This document shows positions 27,782 to 36,782 of a stretch of DNA of 64,000 bases, in pieces (within the stretch, counting starts at the first letter, position 1; each line of letters begins with the position of its first letter). Origin of the DNA: Pseudaeromonas paramecii (lineage in GTDB: Bacteria > Pseudomonadota > Gammaproteobacteria > Enterobacterales > Aeromonadaceae); contig NZ_BAABFC010000004.1 of NCBI RefSeq assembly GCF_039540575.1, positions 1 to 64,000 on the forward strand, read 5' to 3'. Below the pieces are notes generated by a model. That model saw only the letters and a program-made list of their open reading frames with translations, made no database searches and was not told the origin of the DNA. Position numbers and translations under genes: made by a program.

Positions 27782-29215
27782 CTACTGACGCTGAGCCAGA
27801 CGCCGCTCTGCCATCAGCTCGTAGCTGCGCCGGTAGGCCACGTAACGCAGTGTGATGTCGGTGACATAGCGAACCGTCTCACTGCCTATCCGGCTGGCAG
27901 CCAGCTGCTCCACGTTGTCGAACCAGACGTTGGGATCCAGCCCCTGCTTGGCCGCTTCCGCCCGCAGGCCGGCGATGCGGTTCGGGCCGGCATTGTAAGC
28001 CGCCAGGGTGAAGAAGTAGCGGTTCAGATCATCCATGTCCGGATCGGTAAAGAATTCATCCCGCAGCTGGGCCAGGTACTTGGCCCCCGCCAGGATATTG
28101 TTCTCGGCCGAGCCGATATTGCTCACCTTCAGGTGACGGGCGGTGGCCGGCATCACCTGCATCAGGCCCACGGCCCCCTGACTGGAGCGGGCACCGCTAT
28201 CCAGGTTGGACTCCTGGTAGGCCTGGGCCAGCAGCAGCAGCCAGTCGAAGTCATATTTATCGGCATACTTCTGGAACAGGGGGGCGTAGCGGGCATAGCG
28301 ACCATCCCGCCAGCCCAGATCATCCGGCGTGCTGGCGGCGTGCCGGCGGGCCAGTTGAACCGGCTGGGAAAGATAGCGCCGGTACAGGGCCTCCCCCTGG
28401 CTGGTGCCCTGGCGGTAGTTCACCAGGAAGGCATTCACCGCCTCGGCCAGTTGCGGGCTCTGCTTGCGAAACGCCCAGGCCAGCTCGCCATTCTCCCGCA
28501 GGCTCACCGCCTTGTGCAGGGTCAGGTTGTGGAAGGTCCCCTGCCACAGGGCGGCCTTCTGGCTGTCCACCACCGTGTAGGGCAGACGACCTTCGCTCAC
28601 CTGTTGCAGCAGATCCACATCCTGCAGGGATTCATCCACCGTCTCGATGTAGACGGGCGCCAAGCCCTGGGCCGCCAGCTGCTCGTTCAACCGCAGCAGG
28701 CTGTCGTAATAGCTGGCGCTGCGCCGCACCCAGACCCGCTTGCCAGACAGCTCACTGAGCCGGGTCAAGGGGCGCATGCCCTGGCCGCTGACCAGCCACT
28801 CATGGATGCCCTGATAGACAGGCTCGGAGAAGTCCACCAGGGCGCGGCGCGCCTCGGTGACCGTGCTGTTGGCGATCACCAGATCCCCTTGCCCATCGGC
28901 CAGCATGCTGTAGAGCTGATCGCTGCGCACCGGGATGAAAACCACGTTGAGCTTGAGCTTTTGTCCTTGGAAATAGCGCTTGTTCAGCCATTTCTCAAAG
29001 GCACGAGCCTGCTGCACACTCAGCCCATCCTGCATCCCCTGGTTGAGGAAGTAGTAGGCGTTGTCATAGGCCACCAGCACCCGCAACACCCGCTCGTCCA
29101 GCAGCTGTTCCAGATCCCCCTTGATGATGCGGGGCGCCTGGTCCAGCGGCATGGCCCACAGCGGCGTGGCCAGCACTAGCAGCAACAACAGGGTCAATCG
29201 TCGGTATCGGTTCAT
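27782..29215 (-). CDS. mltF: MltF-type membrane-bound lytic transglycosylase
   Basis: A 477-residue exported protein with signal peptide MNRYRRLTLLLLLVLATPLWA. Residues about 35-260 form a solute-binding-protein-like module (VLRVLVAYDNAYYFLNQG, ANSTVTEARRALVDFSEPVY). The C-terminal SLT domain carries the catalytic glutamate in AYQESNLDSGARSSQGAVGL and MQVMPATA, then FTLAAYNAGPNRI. It cleaves peptidoglycan glycans with 1,6-anhydro formation. The domain order is MltF-like, though the sequence is distant from E. coli MltF. Confidence 0.87.
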   Translation of the reverse strand: MNRYRRLTLLLLLVLATPLWAMPLDQAPRIIKGDLEQLLDERVLRVLVAYDNAYYFLNQGMQDGLSVQQARAFEKWLNKRYFQGQKLKLNVVFIPVRSDQLYSMLADGQGDLVIANSTVTEARRALVDFSEPVYQGIHEWLVSGQGMRPLTRLSELSGKRVWVRRSASYYDSLLRLNEQLAAQGLAPVYIETVDESLQDVDLLQQVSEGRLPYTVVDSQKAALWQGTFHNLTLHKAVSLRENGELAWAFRKQSPQLAEAVNAFLVNYRQGTSQGEALYRRYLSQPVQLARRHAASTPDDLGWRDGRYARYAPLFQKYADKYDFDWLLLLAQAYQESNLDSGARSSQGAVGLMQVMPATARHLKVSNIGSAENNILAGAKYLAQLRDEFFTDPDMDDLNRYFFTLAAYNAGPNRIAGLRAEAAKQGLDPNVWFDNVEQLAASRIGSETVRYVTDITLRYVAYRRSYELMAERRLAQRQ

Positions 29216-29321
29216 ACAATGTCCGCGTTTCGGCCCTCGAAAGCGGCGCATTTAACCCTAGGCAAGCTGAACAGAAGCTGAACAAAAGGGGGGGTGTGGG
29301 TGTAAAGAGGGGTAAAAATAG

Positions 29322-29347
29322 ACAATCAGGGCCCGAACGGGCCCCGA
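29322..29347 (-). terminator. probable terminator of the DUF406 gene
   Basis: GGGCCC twice around GAAC forms a stem; on the minus strand it is followed by TGATTGTCTATTTTTA, a T-rich but interrupted tail. Confidence 0.5.
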
Positions 29348-29357
29348 TTTGGGCGGA

Positions 29358-29648
29358 TTAGATGGCGCGGGCGCGCATCTCGAAGATCAGTTTTTCGGCG
29401 GTGCAGGTGAACTGCAGGGCCGCATTCAGCACCCCAGTTTCGGCCTGCCATTGCTGCTGGATCACCACTGCGTCACAGACCTGTTTGGCCAGAGCAGCGT
29501 ACTGATCCAGCCGCGCCAGGGCGGCCTGCTCGCTGTCGGCCTCAATGGGCAGCAGCAGGGTTTCATCCCCTTCGCCGATGATGGTTCCCACCTCGGCGTA
29601 GCAGCCGCAGGCATCGCAACACTCTTGAACTTGTTCGGTAACGGACAT
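29358..29648 (-). CDS. DUF406 family protein (YfcZ/YiiS-like)
   Basis: A 96-residue protein with ECCDACGCYAEVGTII near the N-terminus and FTCTAEKLIFEMRAR at the end, both hallmarks of the DUF406 family (E. coli YfcZ and YiiS). The paired N-terminal cysteines are conserved. Function unknown. GGAGAA precedes the start. Confidence 0.88.
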   Translation of the reverse strand: MSVTEQVQECCDACGCYAEVGTIIGEGDETLLLPIEADSEQAALARLDQYAALAKQVCDAVVIQQQWQAETGVLNAALQFTCTAEKLIFEMRARAI

Positions 29649-29734
29649 GACATTCTCCTTCGCTTTACCGTCGAACGGCCCGTCAGCCCTGCACCAGGGC
29701 CCAGAAGATAAGGCCGCACAGCCTGTGTGTCATC

Positions 29735-31783
29735 TTAGCCGCTGATGCCGGCCAGATGAAGCATAAAGGCATACTCCCGGGCCAAATCCTTCAGTTGGGC
29801 ATAACGACCCGATTGACCACCGTGCCCGACCTCCATATCCATGCACAGCAAGAGCCAGTTGGAGTCGGTCTTATGGGCCCGCAACTTGGCCACCCACTTA
29901 GCCGGCTCCCAGTACTGCACCTGGGAGTCATGGAAGCCGCTCACCACCAGCAGGTGGGGATAGGCCTGGGCCTTGACCTGGTCATAGGGGCTGTAGGACT
30001 TGATGCGCCAATAGTCTTCCTCCTCCCGCGGATCCCCCCACTCGTCGTATTCGCCGGCGGTCAACGGCAGGCTCTCATCCAGCATGCTGGTGAGCACATC
30101 CACGAAGGGCACGGCCGCCACCACCCCAAGGTAGAGATCCGGGCGCTGATTCATCACGGCCCCCACCAGCAGGCCACCGGCACTGCCGCCCAAGGCAAAT
30201 ACCCGCTTGGGATCCCCCAGGCCGTCGGCCAATAGCCCCTCGGTCACATCGATGAAGTCGTTAAAGCTGTTGGCCTTGGACTCCAGCCGGCCCTGTTCGT
30301 ACCAGTGGCGCCCCAGCTCCTCGCCACCGCGCACATGGGCGATGGCATAGATGAAGCCCCGATCCAGCAGGCTCAGGCGGGCAGCGTCGAACTCGGGATC
30401 CTCGCTCAGGCCATAGGCGCCGTAGCCGTACACCAGCAGGGGGGCCTGACGCAGATCCGCCAGATCCCGACGATAGACCAGGGAGACCGGCACCTGGGCA
30501 CCGTCGCGGGCCGGCAGCAGCAGGCGCTGGCTGGTGTAGGCCTCGGCATCGAAATGGCCCAGCACCACCTGCTGCTTGAGCAGGCGTTGCGCGCCGCTGG
30601 CCAAGTCCAGGGCGTAGAGGCCGGCCGGCCGGGTCATGGCGCTGTAGCCGTAGCGGCACTCGCCACTGCCGGGGCATGGGTTGAAGCCCAGCCAGGTCAC
30701 GTAGGCGGCATCGGCAAACTGCAGGGTGCGTACCGGTTGCCCCTGGGCGTCCAGCTGGCGCAACCGGGTGAGGCCAGCCACCCGCTCCTCCACCAAAATG
30801 GCACTGTCGAACAGCTCGAAGTCCTGCAGCAGCACGGTGTCCTCCGGCCCCAGCAGGGTCTGCCACTGGCTTGGGCTGGCCTCCGCCGCCCGGTAGAGGC
30901 CAAAGTTGGCGCCATCGCGGTTGGAGCGGATGATCCAGTGACCGGCCAGATGGTCGAGGTAATACTCGTGGCCCTCCTGGCGCGGCAGCAGGCAGAGCGG
31001 CTGGCCCTCGGGGGCCGCCGTGGGCAGGCACCAGACTTCGGTGGTGAGGGTGCTCTCCAGGCAAATCAGCAAAAAGTGCTCTGAGCGGCTCAGATCCAGA
31101 CTCAGGTAAAAGCTGTCGTCCGTCTCCTCATAGATGAGGCGATCCTGCGCCTGGGGCTCGCCCAGGGTATGGCACCAGAGCCGGCAGGGCAGCAGGGTCT
31201 CCTCATCCAGGGTGACATAAAACAGCTGCCGGCTGTCCGCCGCCCACACCAGCTCGCCGCTGGTGTTCTCCAGCACATCCGACCGCCACTCGCCATCGGC
31301 CAGATCCCGCACCTGCACGCGGTACTGGCGCCGCGCCCCCAGATCCTCGCTCACCGCCAGCAGGCGGTTGTCCGGGCTCACCGCCAGGCTGCCCAGCTGA
31401 TAAAACGCCTGCCCCGCCGCCTGGACGTTGGCATCCAGCAGCAGCTCGGGCTTGGCCTCCAGATCCGGCAGCCGCTCGTAAATAGGGTGTTCTGCGCCGG
31501 CCTCGAAGCGGTGGCGATACCAGAAGCCCCGCAGCCAATAGGGCACCGACAGTTCGGTGGGCTGCAAGCGGCCCGCAATCTCGTCGTACAGGGTCTGCTG
31601 CAGTGGCTGCGTCTGCGCCAGCACCGCCTGGCTGTAGGCGTTTTCCGCCTCCAGATAGGCCCGCACCTCCGGGTCCTGACGACTGTCGTCCCGCAGCCAG
31701 AACCAGGGGTCCTGGCGCAGGTCACCGTGCTGCTCGTGGACATGGGGGTGGCGGGGGGCCAGAGGCGGTTGAATTCGAGTCAT
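29735..31783 (-). CDS. ptrB: oligopeptidase B (prolyl oligopeptidase family)
   Basis: A 682-residue serine peptidase cleaving short peptides after Arg/Lys. The N-terminal beta-propeller covers about 70-400. The C-terminal alpha/beta-hydrolase has YGAYGLSEDPEF, the nucleophile in GGSAGGLLVGA, the aspartate in SGFHDSQVQYWEP and the histidine in EVGHGGQSGR. Start 31783 gives E. coli PtrB length (686). It diverges from kefG. Confidence 0.94.
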   Translation of the reverse strand: MTRIQPPLAPRHPHVHEQHGDLRQDPWFWLRDDSRQDPEVRAYLEAENAYSQAVLAQTQPLQQTLYDEIAGRLQPTELSVPYWLRGFWYRHRFEAGAEHPIYERLPDLEAKPELLLDANVQAAGQAFYQLGSLAVSPDNRLLAVSEDLGARRQYRVQVRDLADGEWRSDVLENTSGELVWAADSRQLFYVTLDEETLLPCRLWCHTLGEPQAQDRLIYEETDDSFYLSLDLSRSEHFLLICLESTLTTEVWCLPTAAPEGQPLCLLPRQEGHEYYLDHLAGHWIIRSNRDGANFGLYRAAEASPSQWQTLLGPEDTVLLQDFELFDSAILVEERVAGLTRLRQLDAQGQPVRTLQFADAAYVTWLGFNPCPGSGECRYGYSAMTRPAGLYALDLASGAQRLLKQQVVLGHFDAEAYTSQRLLLPARDGAQVPVSLVYRRDLADLRQAPLLVYGYGAYGLSEDPEFDAARLSLLDRGFIYAIAHVRGGEELGRHWYEQGRLESKANSFNDFIDVTEGLLADGLGDPKRVFALGGSAGGLLVGAVMNQRPDLYLGVVAAVPFVDVLTSMLDESLPLTAGEYDEWGDPREEEDYWRIKSYSPYDQVKAQAYPHLLVVSGFHDSQVQYWEPAKWVAKLRAHKTDSNWLLLCMDMEVGHGGQSGRYAQLKDLAREYAFMLHLAGISG

Positions 31784-31931
31784 ACGGCACTCATTGCTGG
31801 GGAGGAGAGACAAGGCGCTCATGCTAGCAAAGGTCATCCGACAACCCCAGCGCAACCGGTGGCTGCGGTAGGCAAGCCGGGCAATTCCTGCTAGCGTGAT
31901 CAAGTAGATGTAGACCCGGATCCCTAAGTCG

Positions 31932-32528
31932 ATGAAGAAAGTGCTCGTCCTGTTCGCCCACCCCAGTTTCAACCGTTCCGTGGCCAACAAGGCCCTGCTG
32001 GCCACCCTGCGCCAGATGGAAGGGGTGACGATACACGACCTCTATCAGCAGTATCCCAGCATGTTCATCGACCCGGCCCGGGAGCAGCGCCTGCTGCGGG
32101 AGCATGACATCATCGTCTTCCAGCACCCCTTCTACTGGTATTCCAGTCCCGCCATCCTCAAGGAGTGGATGGATCAGGTGCTGGAATACGGCTTCGCCTT
32201 CGGCCCCGAGGGCCGCGCCCTGCATGGCAAGCTGCTGCTGTCGGTGATCACCACGGGCGGCAGCCGCGAGTCCTACGACCCCCACGGCCACAATCGCCAT
32301 CCCATCACCGACTACCTGCTGCCCTTTAAGCAGAGTGCCTGGCTGTGCGGCATGCACTGGCTGCCGCCCTTCGTGGTCTATGCCTATCACAGCCTGTCGG
32401 ACGGCGAGCACCTGCCGGTGGTCACCCGCCAGCTCCGCCAGCTGCTGCTGGCCCTGCAGGAAGATCGGCTCACCCTGGCCCAGTGCCAGCAGGCCCATAC
32501 CCTCACCGATCTGCTGGAGGTGCTGTAA
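31932..32528 (+). CDS. kefG: KefG-type NAD(P)H oxidoreductase, ancillary subunit of KefB
   Basis: A 198-residue flavodoxin-like quinone reductase family protein. It starts KKVLVLFAHPSFNRSVANKAL and has FQHPFYWYSSPAILKEWMD and TTGGSRESYDPHGHNRH, as in KefF/KefG. These subunits are needed for full activity of Kef glutathione-gated K+ efflux. The kefB ATG follows its stop codon without any gap, so KefG is favoured over KefF. Confidence 0.93.
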   Translation: MKKVLVLFAHPSFNRSVANKALLATLRQMEGVTIHDLYQQYPSMFIDPAREQRLLREHDIIVFQHPFYWYSSPAILKEWMDQVLEYGFAFGPEGRALHGKLLLSVITTGGSRESYDPHGHNRHPITDYLLPFKQSAWLCGMHWLPPFVVYAYHSLSDGEHLPVVTRQLRQLLLALQEDRLTLAQCQQAHTLTDLLEVL

Positions 32529-34415
32529 ATGGAGCATGGTCTGCTGCTGAGCGCCTTCATCTTCCTGAGCGCCGCCGTCATCTCGGTGCCCATCGCCCGT
32601 CGCCTGGGGCTGGGTTCCGTGCTGGGCTACCTGATCGCCGGGGTGCTGATCGGCCCCTTCCTGCTGAATCTGGTGGGGGACGCCAACCACGTGATGCACG
32701 TGGCGGAGTTCGGCGTGGTGTTGATGCTGTTTCTCATCGGCCTGGAGCTCAAACCGGCCCTGCTGTGGCAGCTCAAGGGCCCCATTCTGGGGGCCGGCGG
32801 CAGTCAGGTGCTGCTCACCACCGCCGTGGTGGGGGTGGTGGCCCTGGTGCTGGGCCTCTCCTGGCGCCAATCGGTGGCCGTGGGCATGATACTGGCCCTC
32901 TCCTCCACCGCCATCGTGCTGCAGAGCCTCAACGAGCGCCGCCTGTTGAAGACGGAGGCGGGCCAGACCAGCTTCGCCGTGCTGCTGTTCCAGGACATCG
33001 CCGTCATTCCCATGCTGGCCCTGCTGCCCCTGTTGGCCACCCAGGCGCCGGCGGAGCTGAGCAATACGGTGGGCGGCTGGCAGGATGGCCTGCTGGTGGC
33101 CGCTGTCATCTTCGGCATCGTGCTGGGGGGCCATTACCTGATGCGCCCCGTGTTCCGCTTCATCGCCCAATCCGGCATGCGGGAGATCTTCGTCGCCGCC
33201 GCCCTGCTGCTGGTCATCCTCATCACCTTGGCCATGCAATGGGTGGGGCTCTCCCCCGCATTGGGCACCTTCCTGGCGGGGGTGGTCTTGGCGGAGAGCG
33301 AGTACCGCCATGAGCTGGAAGCCAACATAGAGCCGTTCAAGGGGCTGCTGCTGGGCCTCTTCTTCATCTCGGTGGGGGCCGGCATCGACTTTGACCTGTT
33401 TGCCGAGCAGCCGCTGATGGTGCTGGGGCTGCTGGGGCTGCTGCTGTTCATCAAGTTCGCCGTGCTGCAGGGGGTGGGGGGCATCTCCCGTCTGACCCCG
33501 GGCCACCGCTGGACCTTCGCCCTCTCCCTGGCCCAGGGCAGCGAATTTGCCTTCGTGCTCTTCTCCTACGCCGGCCAGGTGAACCTCTTCTCCCGCGCCC
33601 TCACCGATACCCTGATCCTGGTGGTGGCCCTCTCCATGGCCCTGACTCCCTTGTTGCTGATCCTGAACGAGCGGCTGATCCAGGGCCGCTGGCAGCGGGA
33701 GCAGGAGGCCCCGGAGGCCGACACCATAGACGACAACGACAACCCGGTGATCATCGTCGGCTTCGGTCGTTTCGGGCAGATCGTCGGCCGCCTGCTGCAT
33801 GCCCACGGCATCGGCACCACGGTATTGGACAACGACGTGGGCCACATAGAGATGCTGCGAAAGCACGGCTACAAGGTGTTCTACGGCGATGCCGACCGGC
33901 TGGATCTGCTCTACGCCGCCGGCGCCCACAAGGCCCGCCTGCTGGTGGTGGCGGTGAGCAACCAGGCCAAGTCTGTCGCCGTGTGCGAGCTGGCCCACAA
34001 GCACTTCCCCCAGCTCAAGCTGCTGGTGCGGGCGGTGGACCGGCCCCATGCCCACCAGCTGCTGCAGCTGGGGGTGGACATGATCTACCGGGAGACGGTG
34101 GGCTCGGCGGTGGATCTGGGGGTGGCGGCCCTGCAGTCCCTGGGCATCCGCGCCAATCAGGCCTGGCGGGCCGGCCAGACCTTCAAGCAGCATGACGAGA
34201 AGCTGCTGCGGGAGCAGACCGCCTTCCTCGACGACGAGAACATGTACATCACCAAGAGCGTGCAGTATCGCCACATACTGGCGGAGATGCTCAGAGCCAA
34301 CCAGGAGGACAGACGCAGCGAGCTGATGTCTGCCTGGGAGAACGATCTGGAGGAGCAGACCCGCCAACCCCACCCCGATGATCCACCCGAGAATGAGCCA
34401 AAGGAGCCCAGATGA
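32529..34415 (+). CDS. kefB: glutathione-gated potassium efflux antiporter KefB
   Basis: A 628-residue K+/H+ antiporter with a 12-helix CPA2 membrane domain (1-385) and a cytoplasmic RCK nucleotide-binding domain (VIIVGFGRFGQIVGRLL near residue 408) that senses glutathione adducts. GLELKPALLW and EFAFVLFSYA are family motifs. The tail is acidic. Kef systems acidify the cytoplasm in response to electrophiles. Directly after kefG and overlapping sirB by four bases. Confidence 0.95.
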   Translation: MEHGLLLSAFIFLSAAVISVPIARRLGLGSVLGYLIAGVLIGPFLLNLVGDANHVMHVAEFGVVLMLFLIGLELKPALLWQLKGPILGAGGSQVLLTTAVVGVVALVLGLSWRQSVAVGMILALSSTAIVLQSLNERRLLKTEAGQTSFAVLLFQDIAVIPMLALLPLLATQAPAELSNTVGGWQDGLLVAAVIFGIVLGGHYLMRPVFRFIAQSGMREIFVAAALLLVILITLAMQWVGLSPALGTFLAGVVLAESEYRHELEANIEPFKGLLLGLFFISVGAGIDFDLFAEQPLMVLGLLGLLLFIKFAVLQGVGGISRLTPGHRWTFALSLAQGSEFAFVLFSYAGQVNLFSRALTDTLILVVALSMALTPLLLILNERLIQGRWQREQEAPEADTIDDNDNPVIIVGFGRFGQIVGRLLHAHGIGTTVLDNDVGHIEMLRKHGYKVFYGDADRLDLLYAAGAHKARLLVVAVSNQAKSVAVCELAHKHFPQLKLLVRAVDRPHAHQLLQLGVDMIYRETVGSAVDLGVAALQSLGIRANQAWRAGQTFKQHDEKLLREQTAFLDDENMYITKSVQYRHILAEMLRANQEDRRSELMSAWENDLEEQTRQPHPDDPPENEPKEPR

Positions 34416-34792
34416 GTTACCTTGCCCTAAAACATGCCCACGTGTTGTTTGTTGTCGTGAGCCTGCTGCTGTTCGCCGGCCGCTGGCTGACGGGCCTGCT
34501 GGGAGGTAACTGGCGCCGCCGCCGCTGGCTGCGCATCCTGCCCCATATCAACGACACCCTGCTGCTGAGTGCCGCCGTGGCCATGGTGCTGCAGATCCAC
34601 CGCTACCCCTTCGTCAACAGCAGCGTACTCACCGCCAAGGTGCTGGCCCTGCTACTCTACATCATACTCGGCCACAAGGCCCTGGCCCGGGGTCGCTCCC
34701 TGGCCGGCCTGGGCTGGGGGCTGGCCGCCCTGGCCAGCGTCGGCTATATCATCGGGGTGGCGGTCACCAAGCAGGTGCTGCCCTGGGCCTAA
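34412..34792 (+). CDS. SirB2-family membrane protein
   Basis: A 126-residue protein with four membrane helices. It starts MSYLALKHAHVLFVVVSLLLF, with HINDTLLLSAAVAMVLQI and KVLALLLYIILGHKAL, typical of SirB2 (YchQ). Its role is unknown; the name comes from an invasion-gene phenotype. The ATG overlaps the kefB stop. A terminator follows. Confidence 0.88.
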   Translation: MSYLALKHAHVLFVVVSLLLFAGRWLTGLLGGNWRRRRWLRILPHINDTLLLSAAVAMVLQIHRYPFVNSSVLTAKVLALLLYIILGHKALARGRSLAGLGWGLAALASVGYIIGVAVTKQVLPWA

Positions 34793-34813
34793 CCCCCTTG
34801 CATCCCAAATAAC

Positions 34814-34837
34814 AAACGGCGCCTCGGCGCCGTTTTT
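34814..34837 (+). terminator. terminator of kefG-kefB-sirB
   Basis: ACGGCGCC pairs with GGCGCCGT around TC, then TTTTTGTT. It lies 22 bases after the sirB stop. Confidence 0.85.
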
Positions 34838-34974
34838 GTTCCGCCCCAATGAATAACCCTGGGCGCCACCATCAAGACAATGCGGGTATATGACTTCGCC
34901 AGTCCAGGCTGTTTATCCGTATCCCAAACAACGCTCTGCTCTGTATCAGACGGATCTCAGGAGTTTGCTAACCC

Positions 34975-35215
34975 TATCCCATCCCTTGCCGCTGACTGAG
35001 GAGAGCGCCGCGGCTCGGTCGCGAGGCAGGGAAGCCGAGCGAGTTATCGCCGTGTCGGGAACTCGTCGATAACGACCGATAAGCCGAGGCGCTGGACGAG
35101 GGAACCCGAAGGGTCAGCGGGTAGGGATTGCCGGGGATTGCCAAGGGGGACGGCACAGTCCCCCTTGGCCCGCCACCGCCAAGCCGAACCATGAAAAAGC
35201 ACAGAAGCGGGCAAG
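34975..35215 (+). repeat. large structured interspersed repeat, copy R1
   Basis: A GC-rich non-coding stretch with nested inverted repeats, for example GGGGGACGG...CAGTCCCCC near 35145-35166. It shares CGAGGCAGG-GCCGAG, GTCGGGAACxCGTCGAT, GACGAGGG and TGCCGGGGATTGC-AAGGGGG with the copy at 56030-56345, in the same order. Bases 34838-34974 and 35216-35287 show nothing recognisable. Confidence 0.6.
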
Positions 35216-35287
35216 GGCGGGACGGACAACAGACGACTCGAAACAACCAGAGCCGATAAAAAGCACAGAGGTGATATACCCCTCACT

Positions 35288-35309
35288 TGAAACAGCCCCT
35301 TCTGGGGCT
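35288..35309 (-). terminator. terminator of the mop gene
   Basis: On the minus strand AGCCCC pairs with GGGGCT around AGAA, then GTTTC, six bases past the mop stop codon. Short U-tract. Confidence 0.55.
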
Positions 35310-35315
35310 AACCAC

Positions 35316-35744
35316 TCAGACCGGTACGCCCAGGATCACCTGGCTGGCCTTGAACAGCACGCTGGCGTGCTTGCCGGCGGTCAGCTGCATCTCGGCCACC
35401 GCCTCGTTGGTCACCACCGCCTTCACCTGGCTGCCGCCGGGGAGGGTCACCACCACCTCGCTGTTCACCGCGCCGGGCACCACGGCGGAAACGCTGCCGC
35501 TTAAGTGGTTGCGGGCGCTGAAACGCAGGCCGCTCTCGTCCGCCAGCACCATGATGCCGGGCGCCTTGACGAACGCCTTGGCGACCTTACCCACCGCCAG
35601 CCCCAGGGTCTTGACGCTGGTCTCGGTGACCACGGCGACGATAGTGTCGCCACCGTCTGTGGTCAGACTCACCTCGGCATGAACCGGGCCTTCGGTGATG
35701 GCACTGATTTTGCCTTCAAATACGTTACGGGCGCTGATGCTCAT
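35316..35744 (-). CDS. mop: molbindin: molybdate-binding protein with two TOBE/Mop domains
   Basis: A 142-residue protein made of two Mop domains: MSISARNVFEGKISAITEGP begins the first and FSARNHLSGSVSAVVPGAVN the second. Each has the SARN...G...N/H-SEV pattern. Such di-Mop molbindins store or buffer molybdate in the cytoplasm. Start 35744 has AAGGAG upstream. It diverges from modE with a ModE-like operator between. Confidence 0.9.
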   Translation of the reverse strand: MSISARNVFEGKISAITEGPVHAEVSLTTDGGDTIVAVVTETSVKTLGLAVGKVAKAFVKAPGIMVLADESGLRFSARNHLSGSVSAVVPGAVNSEVVVTLPGGSQVKAVVTNEAVAEMQLTAGKHASVLFKASQVILGVPV

Positions 35745-35792
35745 GGGGAACTCCTTGTGAAGAATGCGCAAGCGATGCACGGACGCCACCGG

Positions 35793-35816
35793 CGTTATGC
35801 TGAGAAAAACATATCG
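35793..35816. promoter_or_regulatory. ModE operator 1 (mop side)
   Basis: A 24-base site: left half CGTTATGC, right half ACATATCG, eight bases apart. The E. coli modA operator as I recall it has CGTTATAT and ACATAACG at the same spacing, so the outer bases agree almost fully. It lies 48 bases upstream of mop, fitting repression of mop by ModE-molybdate. Confidence 0.75.
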
Positions 35817-35912
35817 AAATCAAGTGACTTCAAGGGGAGACTACGCCTTGGCGCCATATGATTACCAGCATAGCGACCCGGTTTATTGGTTTTGCAGTAA
35901 AACCGCCAAACC

Positions 35913-35936
35913 CGTTATATAGGACACAACATGTCG
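35913..35936. promoter_or_regulatory. ModE operator 2 overlapping the modE start codon
   Basis: A 24-base site: left half CGTTATAT is perfect, right half ACATGTCG contains the modE ATG. Spacing equals operator 1. Position suggests autorepression of modE and the downstream modDBC genes. Confidence 0.65.
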
Positions 35937-36767
35937 ACATCTTCCCAACCACCCCGTCTGCTGGGGGAGCTGAAACTCTGTACCGAGGTGGGCCCCTTCC
36001 TGGGGGACACCCGCATCCGTCTGCTGGAGGCCATCGACCGGCTGGGCTCCCTTAGCCAGGCGGCCAAATCCCTGCCGCTGTCCTACCGCGCCGCCTGGGA
36101 TGCCCTGGATGACATGAACAACCTGGCCGAGTCGCCTCTGGTGATCCGCACCACAGGCGGCAAGCAGGGCGGCGGTACCCAGCTCACCCCCTATGGTCGG
36201 CAGATAGTGGCCCTGTTTCGTGCCATGGAGGCGGAATACCAGCAGACCCTGGCCAGGCTGCAACAGGCCCTGCCCAAGCCGGATCCCGCCGGCGGCCCCG
36301 CCGAGGTGCGGGATCTGCGCCGCCTGATCCGCCGCCTCTCCTTGAAGAGCAGTGCCCGCAACCAGTTCATCGGCACCGTGGTGGCCATGCGCACCGGTCC
36401 CGTGGACTTCGAGGTGAGCCTGGAGCTGGATGACCGGCAGCAGATCCACTCGGTGATCACCCGGGAGTCCGCCGAAAGCATGGGGCTGCAGCTGGGCGGC
36501 GAGGTGTACGCCCTGATCAAGTCCCACTCTGTGCTGCTGGTGACCGAAGCCGGGCTGCGGCTATCGCCGCGCAACCAGCTGTGGGGCGAGATCACCCGCA
36601 TCCACAACGGGCCGGTGAACAGCGAGGTGGTGCTGGCCCTGCCCGGCGGCAAGCACCTGTGTGCCGTCATCACCCGGGGAAGCGTGGATCAACTGGGCCT
36701 CACCGAAGGCATGGCCGCCTGCGGCGCCTTCAAGGCCTCGGCCGTGTTACTGTGCAGTCACGATTAA
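35931..36767 (+). CDS. modE: molybdate-responsive regulator ModE
   Basis: A 278-residue regulator. The N-terminal winged helix-turn-helix (about 1-115) has RIRLLEAIDRLGSLSQAAKS and SYRAAWDALDDMNN. The C-terminal half holds two Mop domains (KSSARNQFIGTVVAM near 140 and LSPRNQLWGEITRI near 212) that bind molybdate at the dimer interface. It represses molybdate uptake genes when molybdate is bound. First gene of modE-modD-modB-modC. Confidence 0.94.
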   Translation: MSTSSQPPRLLGELKLCTEVGPFLGDTRIRLLEAIDRLGSLSQAAKSLPLSYRAAWDALDDMNNLAESPLVIRTTGGKQGGGTQLTPYGRQIVALFRAMEAEYQQTLARLQQALPKPDPAGGPAEVRDLRRLIRRLSLKSSARNQFIGTVVAMRTGPVDFEVSLELDDRQQIHSVITRESAESMGLQLGGEVYALIKSHSVLLVTEAGLRLSPRNQLWGEITRIHNGPVNSEVVLALPGGKHLCAVITRGSVDQLGLTEGMAACGAFKASAVLLCSHD

Positions 36768-36782
36768 CAGGACGTTCCTCAC

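Noticed and set aside
31824..34373. 849-codon open frame on the minus strand opposite kefG/kefB
   Set aside because: Its His/Gln/Gly-rich product mirrors the codon bias of the well-supported kefB gene; it has no family and no ribosome site. Same for long frames opposite ftsE/ftsY (19949-21814), mltF (27236-29179), ptrB and the chemoreceptor (61176-62633).
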